DNA of 64,000 nt from Lachnospiraceae bacterium (lineage in GTDB: Bacteria > Bacillota > Clostridia > Lachnospirales > Lachnospiraceae): positions 1-64,000 of the forward strand of contig JAFUXG010000046.1 of NCBI GenBank assembly GCA_017470935.1, written 5' to 3'. Shown here in pieces: positions 45,603-54,148 of this stretch (its first letter is position 1; each line of letters starts with the position of its first letter). The notes under the pieces were generated by a model. It worked only from the letters and a program-made list of their open reading frames with translations. It was not told the DNA's origin and did no database searches. Made by a program: the position numbers and the translations under genes.

Positions 45603-46139
45603 ATGAATATTAACTTATCTGATGTTTTATCCTCAGTTGGAAACAGTATGGATACGGAAGTCAATGTATCTGCACTTGAGGCTGAGTATTTCAGTGAGAA
45701 GCTCAAGGTTTCAAGTAAGGCACCATTTATACTTAATGTAGCATGTGTATCAAAGGGTGTTATAGAGATTACAGGTGAGGCGGTCATTAAGACAGTAAGA
45801 CCATGCGGAAGATGTCTTACCGATGTTGATTGTGAGTATCCTGTTTCTATTAAATGCAGGGTAGATGTGTCTAAGAAGGAGTTATACATTGATGATACTT
45901 CTGAGACAGATGAAATAAGTTATATCGAAGACTGTACGTTGGATGTAGACGGGCTCATTTTGGATGAGTTATTCACAAGGCTTCCCATGAGTGTTCTTTG
46001 CAAGGAGGACTGCAAGGGGATATGCAAGGTGTGTGGAACCAATCTGAATAAGAGTTCATGTGACTGTGACCAGACGGTTCCGGATCCAAGAATGGCAGTT
46101 TTTAGTGATATCTTCAAGGATTTTAATAAGGAGGTGTGA
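45603..46139 (+). CDS. DUF177 (YceD/YlbN) family protein
   Basis: 178 aa. This family (YceD in E. coli, YlbN in Bacillus) is almost always encoded just before rpmF, as here, and has been linked to 23S rRNA or ribosome assembly; its exact job is open. Visible are the conserved CGRCLTDVDCEY motif and a C-terminal Cys cluster, KGICKVCGTNLNKSSCDC, which could bind zinc. AGGAGA at 45591-45596 sets the start at ATG 45603. An upstream in-frame ATG at 45564 lies within the promoter and cannot be the start. Confidence 0.88.
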   Translation: MNINLSDVLSSVGNSMDTEVNVSALEAEYFSEKLKVSSKAPFILNVACVSKGVIEITGEAVIKTVRPCGRCLTDVDCEYPVSIKCRVDVSKKELYIDDTSETDEISYIEDCTLDVDGLILDELFTRLPMSVLCKEDCKGICKVCGTNLNKSSCDCDQTVPDPRMAVFSDIFKDFNKEV

Positions 46140-46142
46140 ATA

Positions 46143-46319
46143 ATGTCTATATGTCCAAAGAACAAATCTTCAAAGGGAAGAAGAGATAAGAGAAGAGCTA
46201 ACTGGAAGATGACAGCTCCAACCTTAGTTAAGTGTTCTAAGTGTGGTGAGCTTATGGTTCCTCACAGAGTATGTAAGAAGTGTGGAAGCTACAATAAGAA
46301 AGAGATTATTGAGGCTTAA
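46143..46319 (+). CDS. rpmF: 50S ribosomal protein L32
   Basis: 58 aa, too short for most gene lists. Begins MSICPKNKSSKGRRDKRR, then the zinc ribbon CSKCGELMVPHRVC and CKKCGSY (Cys-x2-Cys twice), so it is the zinc-binding C+ form. The N-terminus differs from the common MAVPKNKTSK. AAGGAGG overlaps the end of the DUF177 gene, giving tight coupling. A terminator follows. Confidence 0.96.
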   Translation: MSICPKNKSSKGRRDKRRANWKMTAPTLVKCSKCGELMVPHRVCKKCGSYNKKEIIEA

Positions 46320-46360
46320 TTATTTTATCAGCTTTTGGTCTGTTACGTTTTAACAATAAG

Positions 46361-46394
46361 AAAATCGGGTAGGGTAACCTGCTCGATTTTTTCT
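46361..46394 (+). terminator. Terminator after rpmF
   Basis: Stem AAAATCGGGTAGG/CCTGCTCGATTTT with GTAA loop and one or two G-T pairs, followed by TTC and further T. Confidence 0.85.
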
Positions 46395-46422
46395 TTTACT
46401 TTTATAAGGATTGTGTTATAAT
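46395..46422 (+). promoter_or_regulatory. Probable promoter of the bactofilin operon
   Basis: TTTACT (46395-46400), 16-base spacer, consensus TATAAT (46417-46422). It directly follows the rpmF terminator. Confidence 0.45.
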
Positions 46423-46430
46423 GAGCAAAG

Positions 46431-46464
46431 GTGTTAATTTCGTGCTTGCACGAATAATTAACAC
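46431..46464 (+). repeat. Long inverted repeat at the start of the bactofilin-operon leader
   Basis: GTGTTAATT-TCGTGC pairs with GCACGA-AATTAACAC around a 2-base loop, with a 2-base bulge (AT). It begins about 9 bases after the -10, so nearly at the transcript 5' end, and is followed by TTTTGCG. It could be an mRNA-stabilising hairpin, an operator or the end of a tiny RNA. About 80 bases of further leader follow. Confidence 0.6.
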
Positions 46465-46544
46465 TTTTGCGAATACCTTCACGGAGTCGATAGTCAACGT
46501 GGTGTAATGAGCAAGTGATCAATTTTTAATAAGGGTGATATTAT

Positions 46545-46820
46545 ATGTCGGATGCAATGGATACTTCTGTTGATGATAGGGTAATATCAGAAGATTACTT
46601 TAATGATGAATCCGTGGAGCAGAGTACGTTATCAGATGAATCAGATAAAAGAAAACGAATTAATAAGATTAAGCTCTTTATTGTGTTTGGCGTGTTAATA
46701 ATCATATTGGTTTCTGTTATTCTTAATCTGGTATTGATATTTAAGGTTGTTAGATTAGAACAGAGGATGGAACATTTAATATCTATGAATAACTATTCTG
46801 CCTATATAAGGCAGATATAG
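46545..46820 (+). CDS. Small single-pass membrane protein upstream of bactofilin
   Basis: 91 aa, family not recognised. An acidic, Ser/Asp-rich N-terminus (1-42) is followed by a basic patch KRKRINK, a long membrane helix (about 48-72, LFIVFGVLIIILVSVILNLVL) and a short tail with a heptad-like stretch VRLEQRMEHL. It lies 16 bases before the bactofilin start, so they are probably co-transcribed. It may anchor or position bactofilin at the membrane (inference from position only). Confidence 0.7.
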   Translation: MSDAMDTSVDDRVISEDYFNDESVEQSTLSDESDKRKRINKIKLFIVFGVLIIILVSVILNLVLIFKVVRLEQRMEHLISMNNYSAYIRQI

Positions 46821-46836
46821 ATATATGGAGGATGCT

Positions 46837-48804
46837 ATGAGTTTTTTTAAGGATTTCAAATCAGATATTTCCCAGGCTATGAATGAGTTAATGCCTGACG
46901 GAAATGAGGTTTTTGAGGATGAAAAAAATCCTCAAAGCACAAAGAAAAAAAGTGTTAATACTATTTCAAGAAAAAAGGCATCAGAAGCAGTGATGCCGAA
47001 TACCGGCATGGAGGATATACAAGATATTGCTCCAGAGGATATGCTTGATCAAATTGATGATCTTCTCAATAACGAATTGTATAGCGATGACAATGCGGCG
47101 GATTTGTTATTGGATGATGATCTTGAGGTTAATACCATGGACATGTCTGTTAATGAGCTTTTAAGCCAATTGTCAGCAAAACAGGCAAAGAAGGAGCCGC
47201 CTAAGAAGAAGGCCGCCTTTGATGATGATGAATCCTTGGATGATCTGCTAAAGAGTATTGCAGGCGGTGACTTTGATGGTGCATCTATTGAGCCCCAGGA
47301 GCCTGTTGCTGAAAGACCTGCGGTTGAGAATGATGAGCTTAATGCTTCGCTGATGGAGCAGCTTAAGGCAGAGGATCTGGAGCCTGCTGTTCCTGATAAT
47401 ACAATTAAGCAAACCTTTGAAACAGGTATAGAAAGAGTAACAAAGACTACAGCAGCTGAGAAAGCAATGGAGAAGGCAGCAGAAGCAGCAGTATCAGCAC
47501 CAGAGGCTGTAGCGGAAGAGGTAACGCAAGCAGCTATTGCACCTGAAGCACCAGCATCTGAAGTAACAGAGGCACCGGCACCAGAGGCTGTAGCGGAAGA
47601 GGTAACGGAAGCAGCTATCGCACCTGAAACACCAGTGCCTGAAGCGGCAGAGGCACCGGCACCAGAGGCCGTAGCGGAAGAGGTAACGGAAGCAGCTATC
47701 GCACCTGAAACGCCAGTGCCTGAAGCGGCAGAGGCACCGGCACCAGAGGCTGTAGCGGAAGAGGTAACGGAAGCAGCTATCGCACCTGAAGCGCCAGCGC
47801 CTGAAGTAACAGAGGCACCGGCACCAGAGGCTGTAGCGAAGGAAATAGCGGAAGCAGCTATGGTGCCAGAAGCACCGGCGCCAGAAGCAGAAGAGGCACC
47901 AGCACCAGAGGCTGTAGCGGAGGAAGTAACGGAAGCAGTTATAGCACCAGAAGAACAAGCGCCTGAAGTAGCAGAGGCATCAGCGCCAGAAGCACCGGCA
48001 GCAGAGGCCGTAGTGGAGGAAGTAACGAAAGCGGTAGTCGCACCTGAAATGCCAGAGGCACCAGCACCTGAGGCTGTAGCAGAAGAGGCTGTGCAAGCAG
48101 CTGTCGCATCTGCACCTGAAATAGCAGAGGTAACCGCACCAGAAGCTGTAGCAGAGGAAGTATCAGAAGCACCACAGATTGCTTCAGATGAAAAAGCAAT
48201 AGAAGATATAAATGTTAAGGAGGACAAGCCATTGGCTGATAAGGACGTAATTTCAATTAATTCAGTAGAGGAGAAGCAGAATAAAGAGACTGAGGAAAAG
48301 AAGGTGGATGCTGTACCTAAGAAGAGTACTGCAGAGATGAGCTATGATATATCAGAGGCAGATACAGAGACTACTTATATCACAAAGGGAACTACAATTA
48401 AGGGTGATCTTGAAACAGATGGCTCGGTAGATGTCATAGGCTCAGTTGAAGGTAATCTGTCATGTAAGGGCAAGGTTGTTGTTGGTGGTGCAGTTCTTGG
48501 TAATATTACTGCTGGAGAGCTGTATGCTAATGGTGCCCGTATTGAAGGTGATGTTAAGTCCTATGGCAGCGTTAAGGTTGGTGTTGGTTCAATAATCATT
48601 GGAAGTATTGAGGGCGAGTCAGCTGTTATAGCAGGTGCAATCAATGGTGATATAGATGTTAAGGGCCCTGTTATTGTTGATTCTACAGCAGTTATTATGG
48701 GCAATATTAAGTCCCGTTCTGTACAGATCAACAATGGTGCTGTTATTGAGGGTTTCTGCTCCCAGTGCTACTCTGACATTGATGTTAAGAGCTTTTTTGC
48801 ATAA
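46837..48804 (+). CDS. Bactofilin (polymer-forming cytoskeletal protein) with Ala/Pro/Glu repeat region
   Basis: 655 aa. Bactofilins polymerise without nucleotides into filaments that organise wall synthesis and polarity. The C-terminal 145 residues form the bactofilin beta-helix, a series of short strands such as GDLETDGSVDVIGSVEGNL and VVVGGAVLGNITAGEL. The N-terminal 210 residues are acidic and helical. Between them (about 222-450) is a low-complexity region of 27-residue repeats of the type PEAVAEEVTEAAIAPETPVP. Typical bactofilins have under 250 residues. TGGAGG supports ATG 46837 rather than the ATG at 46825. Confidence 0.88.
   Translation: MSFFKDFKSDISQAMNELMPDGNEVFEDEKNPQSTKKKSVNTISRKKASEAVMPNTGMEDIQDIAPEDMLDQIDDLLNNELYSDDNAADLLLDDDLEVNTMDMSVNELLSQLSAKQAKKEPPKKKAAFDDDESLDDLLKSIAGGDFDGASIEPQEPVAERPAVENDELNASLMEQLKAEDLEPAVPDNTIKQTFETGIERVTKTTAAEKAMEKAAEAAVSAPEAVAEEVTQAAIAPEAPASEVTEAPAPEAVAEEVTEAAIAPETPVPEAAEAPAPEAVAEEVTEAAIAPETPVPEAAEAPAPEAVAEEVTEAAIAPEAPAPEVTEAPAPEAVAKEIAEAAMVPEAPAPEAEEAPAPEAVAEEVTEAVIAPEEQAPEVAEASAPEAPAAEAVVEEVTKAVVAPEMPEAPAPEAVAEEAVQAAVASAPEIAEVTAPEAVAEEVSEAPQIASDEKAIEDINVKEDKPLADKDVISINSVEEKQNKETEEKKVDAVPKKSTAEMSYDISEADTETTYITKGTTIKGDLETDGSVDVIGSVEGNLSCKGKVVVGGAVLGNITAGELYANGARIEGDVKSYGSVKVGVGSIIIGSIEGESAVIAGAINGDIDVKGPVIVDSTAVIMGNIKSRSVQINNGAVIEGFCSQCYSDIDVKSFFA
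47500..48180 (+). repeat. 81-bp tandem repeats coding for Ala/Pro/Glu-rich units
   Basis: The marker CCAGAGGCTGTAGCGG or close variants recurs at 47500, 47581, 47662, 47743, 47824 and 47905, spaced exactly 81 bases (27 codons), then at about 48001 with 15 extra bases, and decays to about 48180. The copies at 47581-47742 are nearly identical. Length change by slippage would stay in frame. Confidence 0.9.
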
Positions 48805-48858
48805 ATATATTTTATCTGAATATAACTATGCAGCAATGCAGATTGGGAGGAAGGTATT

Positions 48859-49560
48859 TTGAAAACTGACAGAATTCTATTAAAGCTTAGTGGAGAAGCT
48901 CTTGCCGGGGATAAGCATAATGGCTTTGACGAGGCAACAGTTATTGGGGCAGCAAGACAAGTTAAAAAGGCTGTTGATTTGGGAAAGCAGGTTGCAGTTG
49001 TTATAGGAGGCGGTAATTTCTGGCGAGGCAGGACCTCGGAAAATATGGATCGGGTCAAAGCTGACCAGATCGGAATGCTGGCAACAGTAATGAATTGTAT
49101 ATACGCTTCTGAAATGTTTCGGAGTGTGGGACTTTCCACAAGGATCATGGCACCCTTTACATGCGGTAATGTAACGGAGCTGTTTTCTAAGGATGAAGCA
49201 ATTGCAGCGCTTAAAAATTCAGAGGTCGTATTTTTTGCCGGCGGAACAGGCCATCCCTATTTCTCGACGGATATGGCTACAGTGCTCATGGCTATAGAGA
49301 TAGAGGCTGATGTTATACTTGCAGGCAAGGCCATAGATGGGGTTTACGACAGCGATCCGAAGCTTAACCCTAATGCGAAGAAGTATGATACTATGCAGAT
49401 GAAGGAGATAGTTGACAAGCAGCTTGGCGTTATTGATCTTGCATCTGCAGTTCTTGCCATGGAAAATCATATGCCCATGATGTTATTTGGTCTTAATGAA
49501 AAGGACGGAATATTGAATGCCATGACGGGCAAATCAAAGGGAACATTTATTGAAGCATGA
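48859..49560 (+). CDS. pyrH: UMP kinase
   Basis: 233 aa, amino-acid-kinase fold. Makes UDP from UMP. Motifs: LLKLSGEALAG at the N-terminus, VVIGGGNFWRGR, and FAGGTGHPYFSTDMA, which binds ATP/UMP. A TTG start at 48859 follows GGGAGGAAGG at the right spacing. It opens the conserved pyrH-frr-uppS-cdsA-dxr-rseP run. The rpsB-tsf genes that often stand before pyrH are absent; a bactofilin gene is there instead. Confidence 0.96.
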   Translation: MKTDRILLKLSGEALAGDKHNGFDEATVIGAARQVKKAVDLGKQVAVVIGGGNFWRGRTSENMDRVKADQIGMLATVMNCIYASEMFRSVGLSTRIMAPFTCGNVTELFSKDEAIAALKNSEVVFFAGGTGHPYFSTDMATVLMAIEIEADVILAGKAIDGVYDSDPKLNPNAKKYDTMQMKEIVDKQLGVIDLASAVLAMENHMPMMLFGLNEKDGILNAMTGKSKGTFIEA

Positions 49561-49592
49561 ATTAATTATTTATATAACAGGAGGATGATTAA

Positions 49593-50138
49593 ATGTTAAA
49601 GGAATTTGAAGACAAAATGCAGAAATCTGTGGACAGCTTAGAAAATGAATTTGCTAATATTCGTGCGGGACGGGCTAATCCTAATATTCTTAATAAAATC
49701 AAGGTTGAGTATTATGGAACACCAACACCATTGCAGCAGGTTGGCAATGTCAGTGTTCCTGAGGCAAGAACTATAATGATAACACCATGGGAGTCCTCTT
49801 TGCTTAAAGAGATTGAGAAGGCTATTCTTTGCTCTGACCTTGGTATTACCCCTAATAATGATGGCAAGTCTGTAATTCTCAATTTCCCTGAGCTTACAGA
49901 GGAACGCCGTAAGGAGCTTGTTAAGGACATAAAGAAAAAGGGTGAGAACGCTAAGGTTGCAGTACGTAATGTCAGAAGAGATGCCAATGATTCCCTTAAG
50001 AAGAAGCTGAAGGCAAGTGAAATTTCTGAGGATGAAGAGAAGGAAAATGTAGATAAGGTGCAGAAGCTGACTGATAAATATATTGAGAAAATCGACAGCG
50101 TTATTGAGAATAAATCAAAAGAGATTCTTACTGTATAA
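49593..50138 (+). CDS. frr: Ribosome recycling factor
   Basis: 181 aa, slightly shorter than the common 185. Splits the post-termination ribosome with EF-G. Domain I helices (for example EFANIRAGRANPNILNKIKV and EKENVDKVQKLTDKYIEKI) flank domain II (YGTPTPLQQVGNVSVPEART). AGGAGG precedes the ATG; 32 bases after pyrH. Confidence 0.97.
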   Translation: MLKEFEDKMQKSVDSLENEFANIRAGRANPNILNKIKVEYYGTPTPLQQVGNVSVPEARTIMITPWESSLLKEIEKAILCSDLGITPNNDGKSVILNFPELTEERRKELVKDIKKKGENAKVAVRNVRRDANDSLKKKLKASEISEDEEKENVDKVQKLTDKYIEKIDSVIENKSKEILTV

Positions 50139-50160
50139 TAACATGATTCTGGAGGCTTAA

Positions 50161-50895
50161 GTGGAGAAGATATTACAGGCAATTCGTGATGAAAAATTGG
50201 ATGTTCCCAAGCATGTAGCTATTATCCTTGACGGTAATGGCAGATGGGCAAAGAAGAGAAATATGCCAAGAAATTATGGTCATGTCCAGGGCTCAAAGAC
50301 TGTAGAGCAGATCATTGAAGATGGCTATAATATGGGAATAGAGTATATTACTGTATACGCCTTTTCAACAGAGAACTGGAAAAGGTCTAAGGATGAGGTG
50401 GATGCACTTATGAAGCTTCTTGCCAAGTATCTTATTGATTGTATAGAACGGTCAACTAAGAATAATATGAAGGTCAGAGTAATAGGTGACAAGACCGGTC
50501 TTGACAAGAAGCTTGCAGATAAGATCAATGAGCTGGAGGAGGCTACAAAGAATGCCACAGGACTTAAGTTTACCATTGCCATTAACTATGGCGGCAGGGA
50601 TGAGATAAGACGTGCTGTTAAAAGTATTGCTCTTGATGTTAAAGCAGGTACAGTTTCACCGGATGATATTACCGAAGAATTAATAAATGACCGGCTGGAT
50701 ACAGCAGGGCTTCCTGATCCGGATCTGCTAATCCGTACAAGCGGAGAAGAGAGACTATCTAATTTTCTTCCCTGGCAGCTGGCATATACTGAGTTCTATT
50801 TTACTGATGTGTTATGGCCGGATTTTAGTAAAGAGGATTTGCTTACCGCCATACGGTATTACAACGGCAGAGAACGCCGGTTTGGTGGAGTATAA
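50161..50895 (+). CDS. uppS: Isoprenyl (undecaprenyl) diphosphate synthase
   Basis: 244 aa cis-prenyltransferase that builds the C55 lipid carrier for peptidoglycan and teichoic acids. Catalytic Asp24 is in DGNGRWAKKRNMPRNYGH. AFSTENWKRSKDEV and the terminal DLLIRTSGEERLSNFLPWQ with EFYFTDVLWPDF match the family. Starts with GTG 50161 after GGAGGC. It uses the isoprenoid units made by the dxr, ispG and ispH products in this window. Confidence 0.97.
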   Translation: MEKILQAIRDEKLDVPKHVAIILDGNGRWAKKRNMPRNYGHVQGSKTVEQIIEDGYNMGIEYITVYAFSTENWKRSKDEVDALMKLLAKYLIDCIERSTKNNMKVRVIGDKTGLDKKLADKINELEEATKNATGLKFTIAINYGGRDEIRRAVKSIALDVKAGTVSPDDITEELINDRLDTAGLPDPDLLIRTSGEERLSNFLPWQLAYTEFYFTDVLWPDFSKEDLLTAIRYYNGRERRFGGV

Positions 50896-50943
50896 TTAGT
50901 TATTTTATGGGAAGGGAGAGCCCTTTGGGCGTAGTTTTGTAAC

Positions 50944-51744
50944 ATGAAGGAAAGGATTTTTGGAGGTTTTTTTGTTGCGCTGATCACTGTGATAGCTTTG
51001 CTTTCCGGTGGTATCGTAACCGCATGTATACTTACTGTTGTTTCTATTGTGGGAATTTGGGAATATCTTAGAATATATTCCATGGAGAAAACCTCATTTG
51101 CATTTGTAAACTATATCTTTACGGTCATATATTATGTGTTTGTATATCTGAAAAGGTATGATTTTCTTTTTCCAATCTGCATAGTAGCGCTTATGATACT
51201 TTTGGCAATATACGTTTTCCATTTCCCAAAATACAAGGATAATGATGTTGCCAAGGTCTTGTTCGCATTTATATATGTTACAGTCATGATGTCGTTTATT
51301 TTGATGATCCGTAATATGGAAACGGGTCTGTATCTGGCTTTTTATCTTCTTATTGCAAGCTGGGGTAATGATGTATGTGCTTATCTTGTGGGAAGAGCAA
51401 TCGGAAAGCATAAGCTGTCACCCAAGGTAAGCCCCAATAAGAGTGTGGAGGGCTTTGTTGGTGGAATAGCCGGAGCATTTGCAATAGGTCTGTTATATGC
51501 TATGGCATTTACGGAAATGCTTCCATTTACATCAGCTCTGTGGGGTGGGGCTGTTGCTGCTATCGCAGCCATGCCGTCTGTGATAGGAGATCTTGCAGCC
51601 TCAGCTATTAAAAGGAATAATGATATTAAGGACTACAGTCATCTTATTCCCGGTCACGGAGGAATACTTGACAGGTTTGACAGTGTTATATACATTGCTC
51701 CTATCATTTACTGGCTTGTGGAGATCATCTCAAATATACAATGA
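50944..51744 (+). CDS. cdsA: Phosphatidate cytidylyltransferase
   Basis: 266 aa with about seven membrane helices. Makes CDP-diacylglycerol, the substrate of PgsA at 10 kb. The C-terminal CdsA signature is complete: GDLAASAIKRNNDIKDYSHL followed by IPGHGGILDRFDSV. Upstream, KLSPKVSPNKSVEGFVGG is also typical. AAGGAA-like binding site only weak. Follows uppS as in most Firmicutes. Confidence 0.96.
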   Translation: MKERIFGGFFVALITVIALLSGGIVTACILTVVSIVGIWEYLRIYSMEKTSFAFVNYIFTVIYYVFVYLKRYDFLFPICIVALMILLAIYVFHFPKYKDNDVAKVLFAFIYVTVMMSFILMIRNMETGLYLAFYLLIASWGNDVCAYLVGRAIGKHKLSPKVSPNKSVEGFVGGIAGAFAIGLLYAMAFTEMLPFTSALWGGAVAAIAAMPSVIGDLAASAIKRNNDIKDYSHLIPGHGGILDRFDSVIYIAPIIYWLVEIISNIQ

Positions 51745-51820
51745 TAATTTGAAGTGGCTTTTTGTTGTCACATTAATATGGCTTTGTGAATAGTATTATT
51801 TAGTAGAGAGTGTGAGCTTA

Positions 51821-52978
51821 ATGAAAAATGTTGCGATATTAGGATCTACGGGATCCATAGGAACACAGACAATAGAGGTGCTGCGTGCTAATCCGGATGA
51901 TTTTCGCCTTGTGGCAATATCAGCAGGCAGCAATATAAAGCTTTTAGAGGAGCAGATAAGAGAATTTCATCCTGAAATATGTGCTGTCTGGAATGAGGAT
52001 AAGGCTAAGGAATTAAAGCTGGCTGTTGCTGATGTAAGTCCTAAGTGTAAGATTGTTTCAGGAATGGATGGTCTTATTGAAGTGTCTGTTCTTGATTCAT
52101 CAGATATTCTGATAACTGCAGTAGTGGGTATGATAGGTGTTACACCCACCATTGCTGCAATCAATGCGGGAAAGGATATTGGTCTTGCCAACAAGGAAAC
52201 ACTTGTTACGGCAGGACATATTATTATGCCGTTAGCTAAGGAAAAGGGTGTTTCTATACTTCCTGTTGACAGTGAGCATTCCGCTATATTCCAGTGCTTA
52301 AATGGTGAGAAGGAGAATCATATAAGCAGGATCTTGCTTACTGCCTCTGGAGGACCATTTAGGGGCATGACGAGAGAGCAGCTTTCTGATGTAACGTTAG
52401 AGATGGCACTTAAGCACCCTAACTGGTCTATGGGCAAGAAGATAACAATCGATTCTTCCACTATGGTCAACAAGGGGCTTGAGGTCATAGAGGCAAAGTG
52501 GCTTTTTGGTGTAGCTCCCTCTGAAATAGAGGTTGTGGTCCAGCCACAGAGCATTATCCATTCTATGGTGGAATTTGATGATGGGGCTGTTATGGCTCAA
52601 TTGGGGACTCCCGATATGCGTCTGCCTATTCAATATGCACTGTATTATCCAAGAAGAGTTTTTCTTGAGGGCAAGAGGCTTGAATTTCAGACCCTTACAG
52701 AGATAACCTTTTCAAAGCCGAATATTGATACCTTTTTAGGATTAAAATATGCATATAAGGCTATTGAATGTGGGGGCAGCATGCCTACAGTGCTTAATGC
52801 GGCAAATGAATGTGCAGTTGCCAAATTTTTGAATAAAGAGATCAGATTTTTGGAAATATATGATATGATAGATTTTTGTATGGAGAACCATAAAAATATA
52901 TCATCACCAACAGTTGAAGAGATTCTGGAAACCGAGAGATGGGTATATGAGATAATTGAGAGTAGGTGGAAGGCATGA
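51821..52978 (+). CDS. dxr: 1-deoxy-D-xylulose 5-phosphate reductoisomerase
   Basis: 385 aa. First committed step of the MEP isoprenoid pathway, NADPH-dependent. NADPH motif GSTGSIGTQTIEVL begins at residue 7. Metal and substrate residues lie in ALANKETLV-like and PVDSEHSAIFQCL, then LTASGGPFRG and HPNWSMGKKITIDSSTMVNKG. A GTG at 51812 is in frame but too close to GAGAG, so ATG 51821 is chosen. Its stop overlaps the rseP start (ATGA), giving translational coupling. Confidence 0.96.
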   Translation: MKNVAILGSTGSIGTQTIEVLRANPDDFRLVAISAGSNIKLLEEQIREFHPEICAVWNEDKAKELKLAVADVSPKCKIVSGMDGLIEVSVLDSSDILITAVVGMIGVTPTIAAINAGKDIGLANKETLVTAGHIIMPLAKEKGVSILPVDSEHSAIFQCLNGEKENHISRILLTASGGPFRGMTREQLSDVTLEMALKHPNWSMGKKITIDSSTMVNKGLEVIEAKWLFGVAPSEIEVVVQPQSIIHSMVEFDDGAVMAQLGTPDMRLPIQYALYYPRRVFLEGKRLEFQTLTEITFSKPNIDTFLGLKYAYKAIECGGSMPTVLNAANECAVAKFLNKEIRFLEIYDMIDFCMENHKNISSPTVEEILETERWVYEIIESRWKA

Positions 52979-54051
52979 ATATCAGTACAATAATAAATGT
53001 TTGTATAGGACTTATTGTTTTTGGATTTATAATATTCTTTCATGAGCTGGGACATTTTCTTATTGCAAAGAAGAATGGAATCGGTGTTATTGAATTTGCT
53101 GTTGGTATGGGACCGGCGATTTTCTCATTTAACAAAAATGAGACCAAGTATTCCCTGAGACTTATACCTATGGGTGGTTTCTGCATGATGTTAGGTGAGG
53201 ATGAGGAAGTGGATGACGAGAAATCCTTCAGCCAGAAAACAGTATGGCAGAGGCTTGCCGTTGTATTGGCAGGACCTGTTTTTAACTTTATTCTTGCATT
53301 TATTCTTTCTGTTATATTGATCGGAATATGCGGATACGATAAGCCTACCGTGGAGCAGTTCTCAGATGGCAGTGCCGCAAAGGAAGCAGGTCTCATGGAA
53401 GGGGATGTTATTACAGCTTATAACGGAAAGCGCATATATAATTATCGAGAGATATTGGTGTATAACCAGTTGAACAACAGCGGTGCGGATATTACTCTTC
53501 AGGTATCAAGAGGTAATGAGATTAAGGAATTCACATTTACTCCTAAGCTTGACAAGGAAAGAGGAGCCTATCTCATGGGGATAATGGGCGGTTCCAGACA
53601 GCGTGATGGCGTGTGGAATGTCATAAAGTACAGTGCCTTGGAGATGCGGTACCAGGTCAAGACTGTTTACTTAAGCCTTAAATATCTTATAACAGGCAAG
53701 CTTGGTTTTAATAATGTATCAGGACCTGTAGGTATCGTTTCCATGATCAATGACACCATCAATGACGCAAAGGACAGCGCCCAGGGAGATACTTCCTTAG
53801 CTATAATTAATGTTATTCTCAACATGATCAATTTCACCATTTTGATCAGTGCAAATCTTGGTGTTATGAATCTTCTTCCTATCCCGGCGCTTGACGGAGG
53901 AAGAGCATTAATGCTGCTTGTTGAGGGGGTTTTCAAAAAAAGGCTTTCGGTTCAGAAGGAGGCATTCATCAATACCGTGGGCTTTATGCTTCTTATTGGT
54001 CTTATGGTAGTTGTTCTTTTCCAGGATATATTTAAGATAATCATAAAGTGA
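52975..54051 (+). CDS. rseP: Site-2 intramembrane metalloprotease RseP
   Basis: 358 aa. Cleaves membrane-bound regulators such as anti-sigma factors within the membrane. The zinc motif HELGH (His23, Glu24, His27) lies in the first helix, and the third ligand is in NLLPIPALDGGRA near the C-terminus. One PDZ domain (about 115-200) contains EAGLMEGDVITAYNG. AAGGC and the ATGA overlap with dxr mark the start at 52975. The zf-HC2 protein at 36.1 kb is the kind of protein that could be a client, but this is speculation. Confidence 0.95.
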   Translation: MNISTIINVCIGLIVFGFIIFFHELGHFLIAKKNGIGVIEFAVGMGPAIFSFNKNETKYSLRLIPMGGFCMMLGEDEEVDDEKSFSQKTVWQRLAVVLAGPVFNFILAFILSVILIGICGYDKPTVEQFSDGSAAKEAGLMEGDVITAYNGKRIYNYREILVYNQLNNSGADITLQVSRGNEIKEFTFTPKLDKERGAYLMGIMGGSRQRDGVWNVIKYSALEMRYQVKTVYLSLKYLITGKLGFNNVSGPVGIVSMINDTINDAKDSAQGDTSLAIINVILNMINFTILISANLGVMNLLPIPALDGGRALMLLVEGVFKKRLSVQKEAFINTVGFMLLIGLMVVVLFQDIFKIIIK

Positions 54052-54148
54052 CAGGGATTTGCGTGCATTGGTCAATGTTTTTCTTGTTGTGGACATTGAA
54101 TAGTTGCTTTGCGATTGACTGCATATAATTAACAGGAGAAAGAGTGAA

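Noticed and set aside
47500..48180. CRISPR-like array
   Set aside because: The regular 81-bp spacing is head-to-tail coding repeats without unique spacers, in frame within the bactofilin gene.
47049..48227. 392-codon frame on the - strand opposite the bactofilin repeats
   Set aside because: It exists because the Ala/Pro/Glu repeat DNA has few stop triplets on the other strand. The product is Ala/Ser/Gly low-complexity with no ribosome binding site or known motif.
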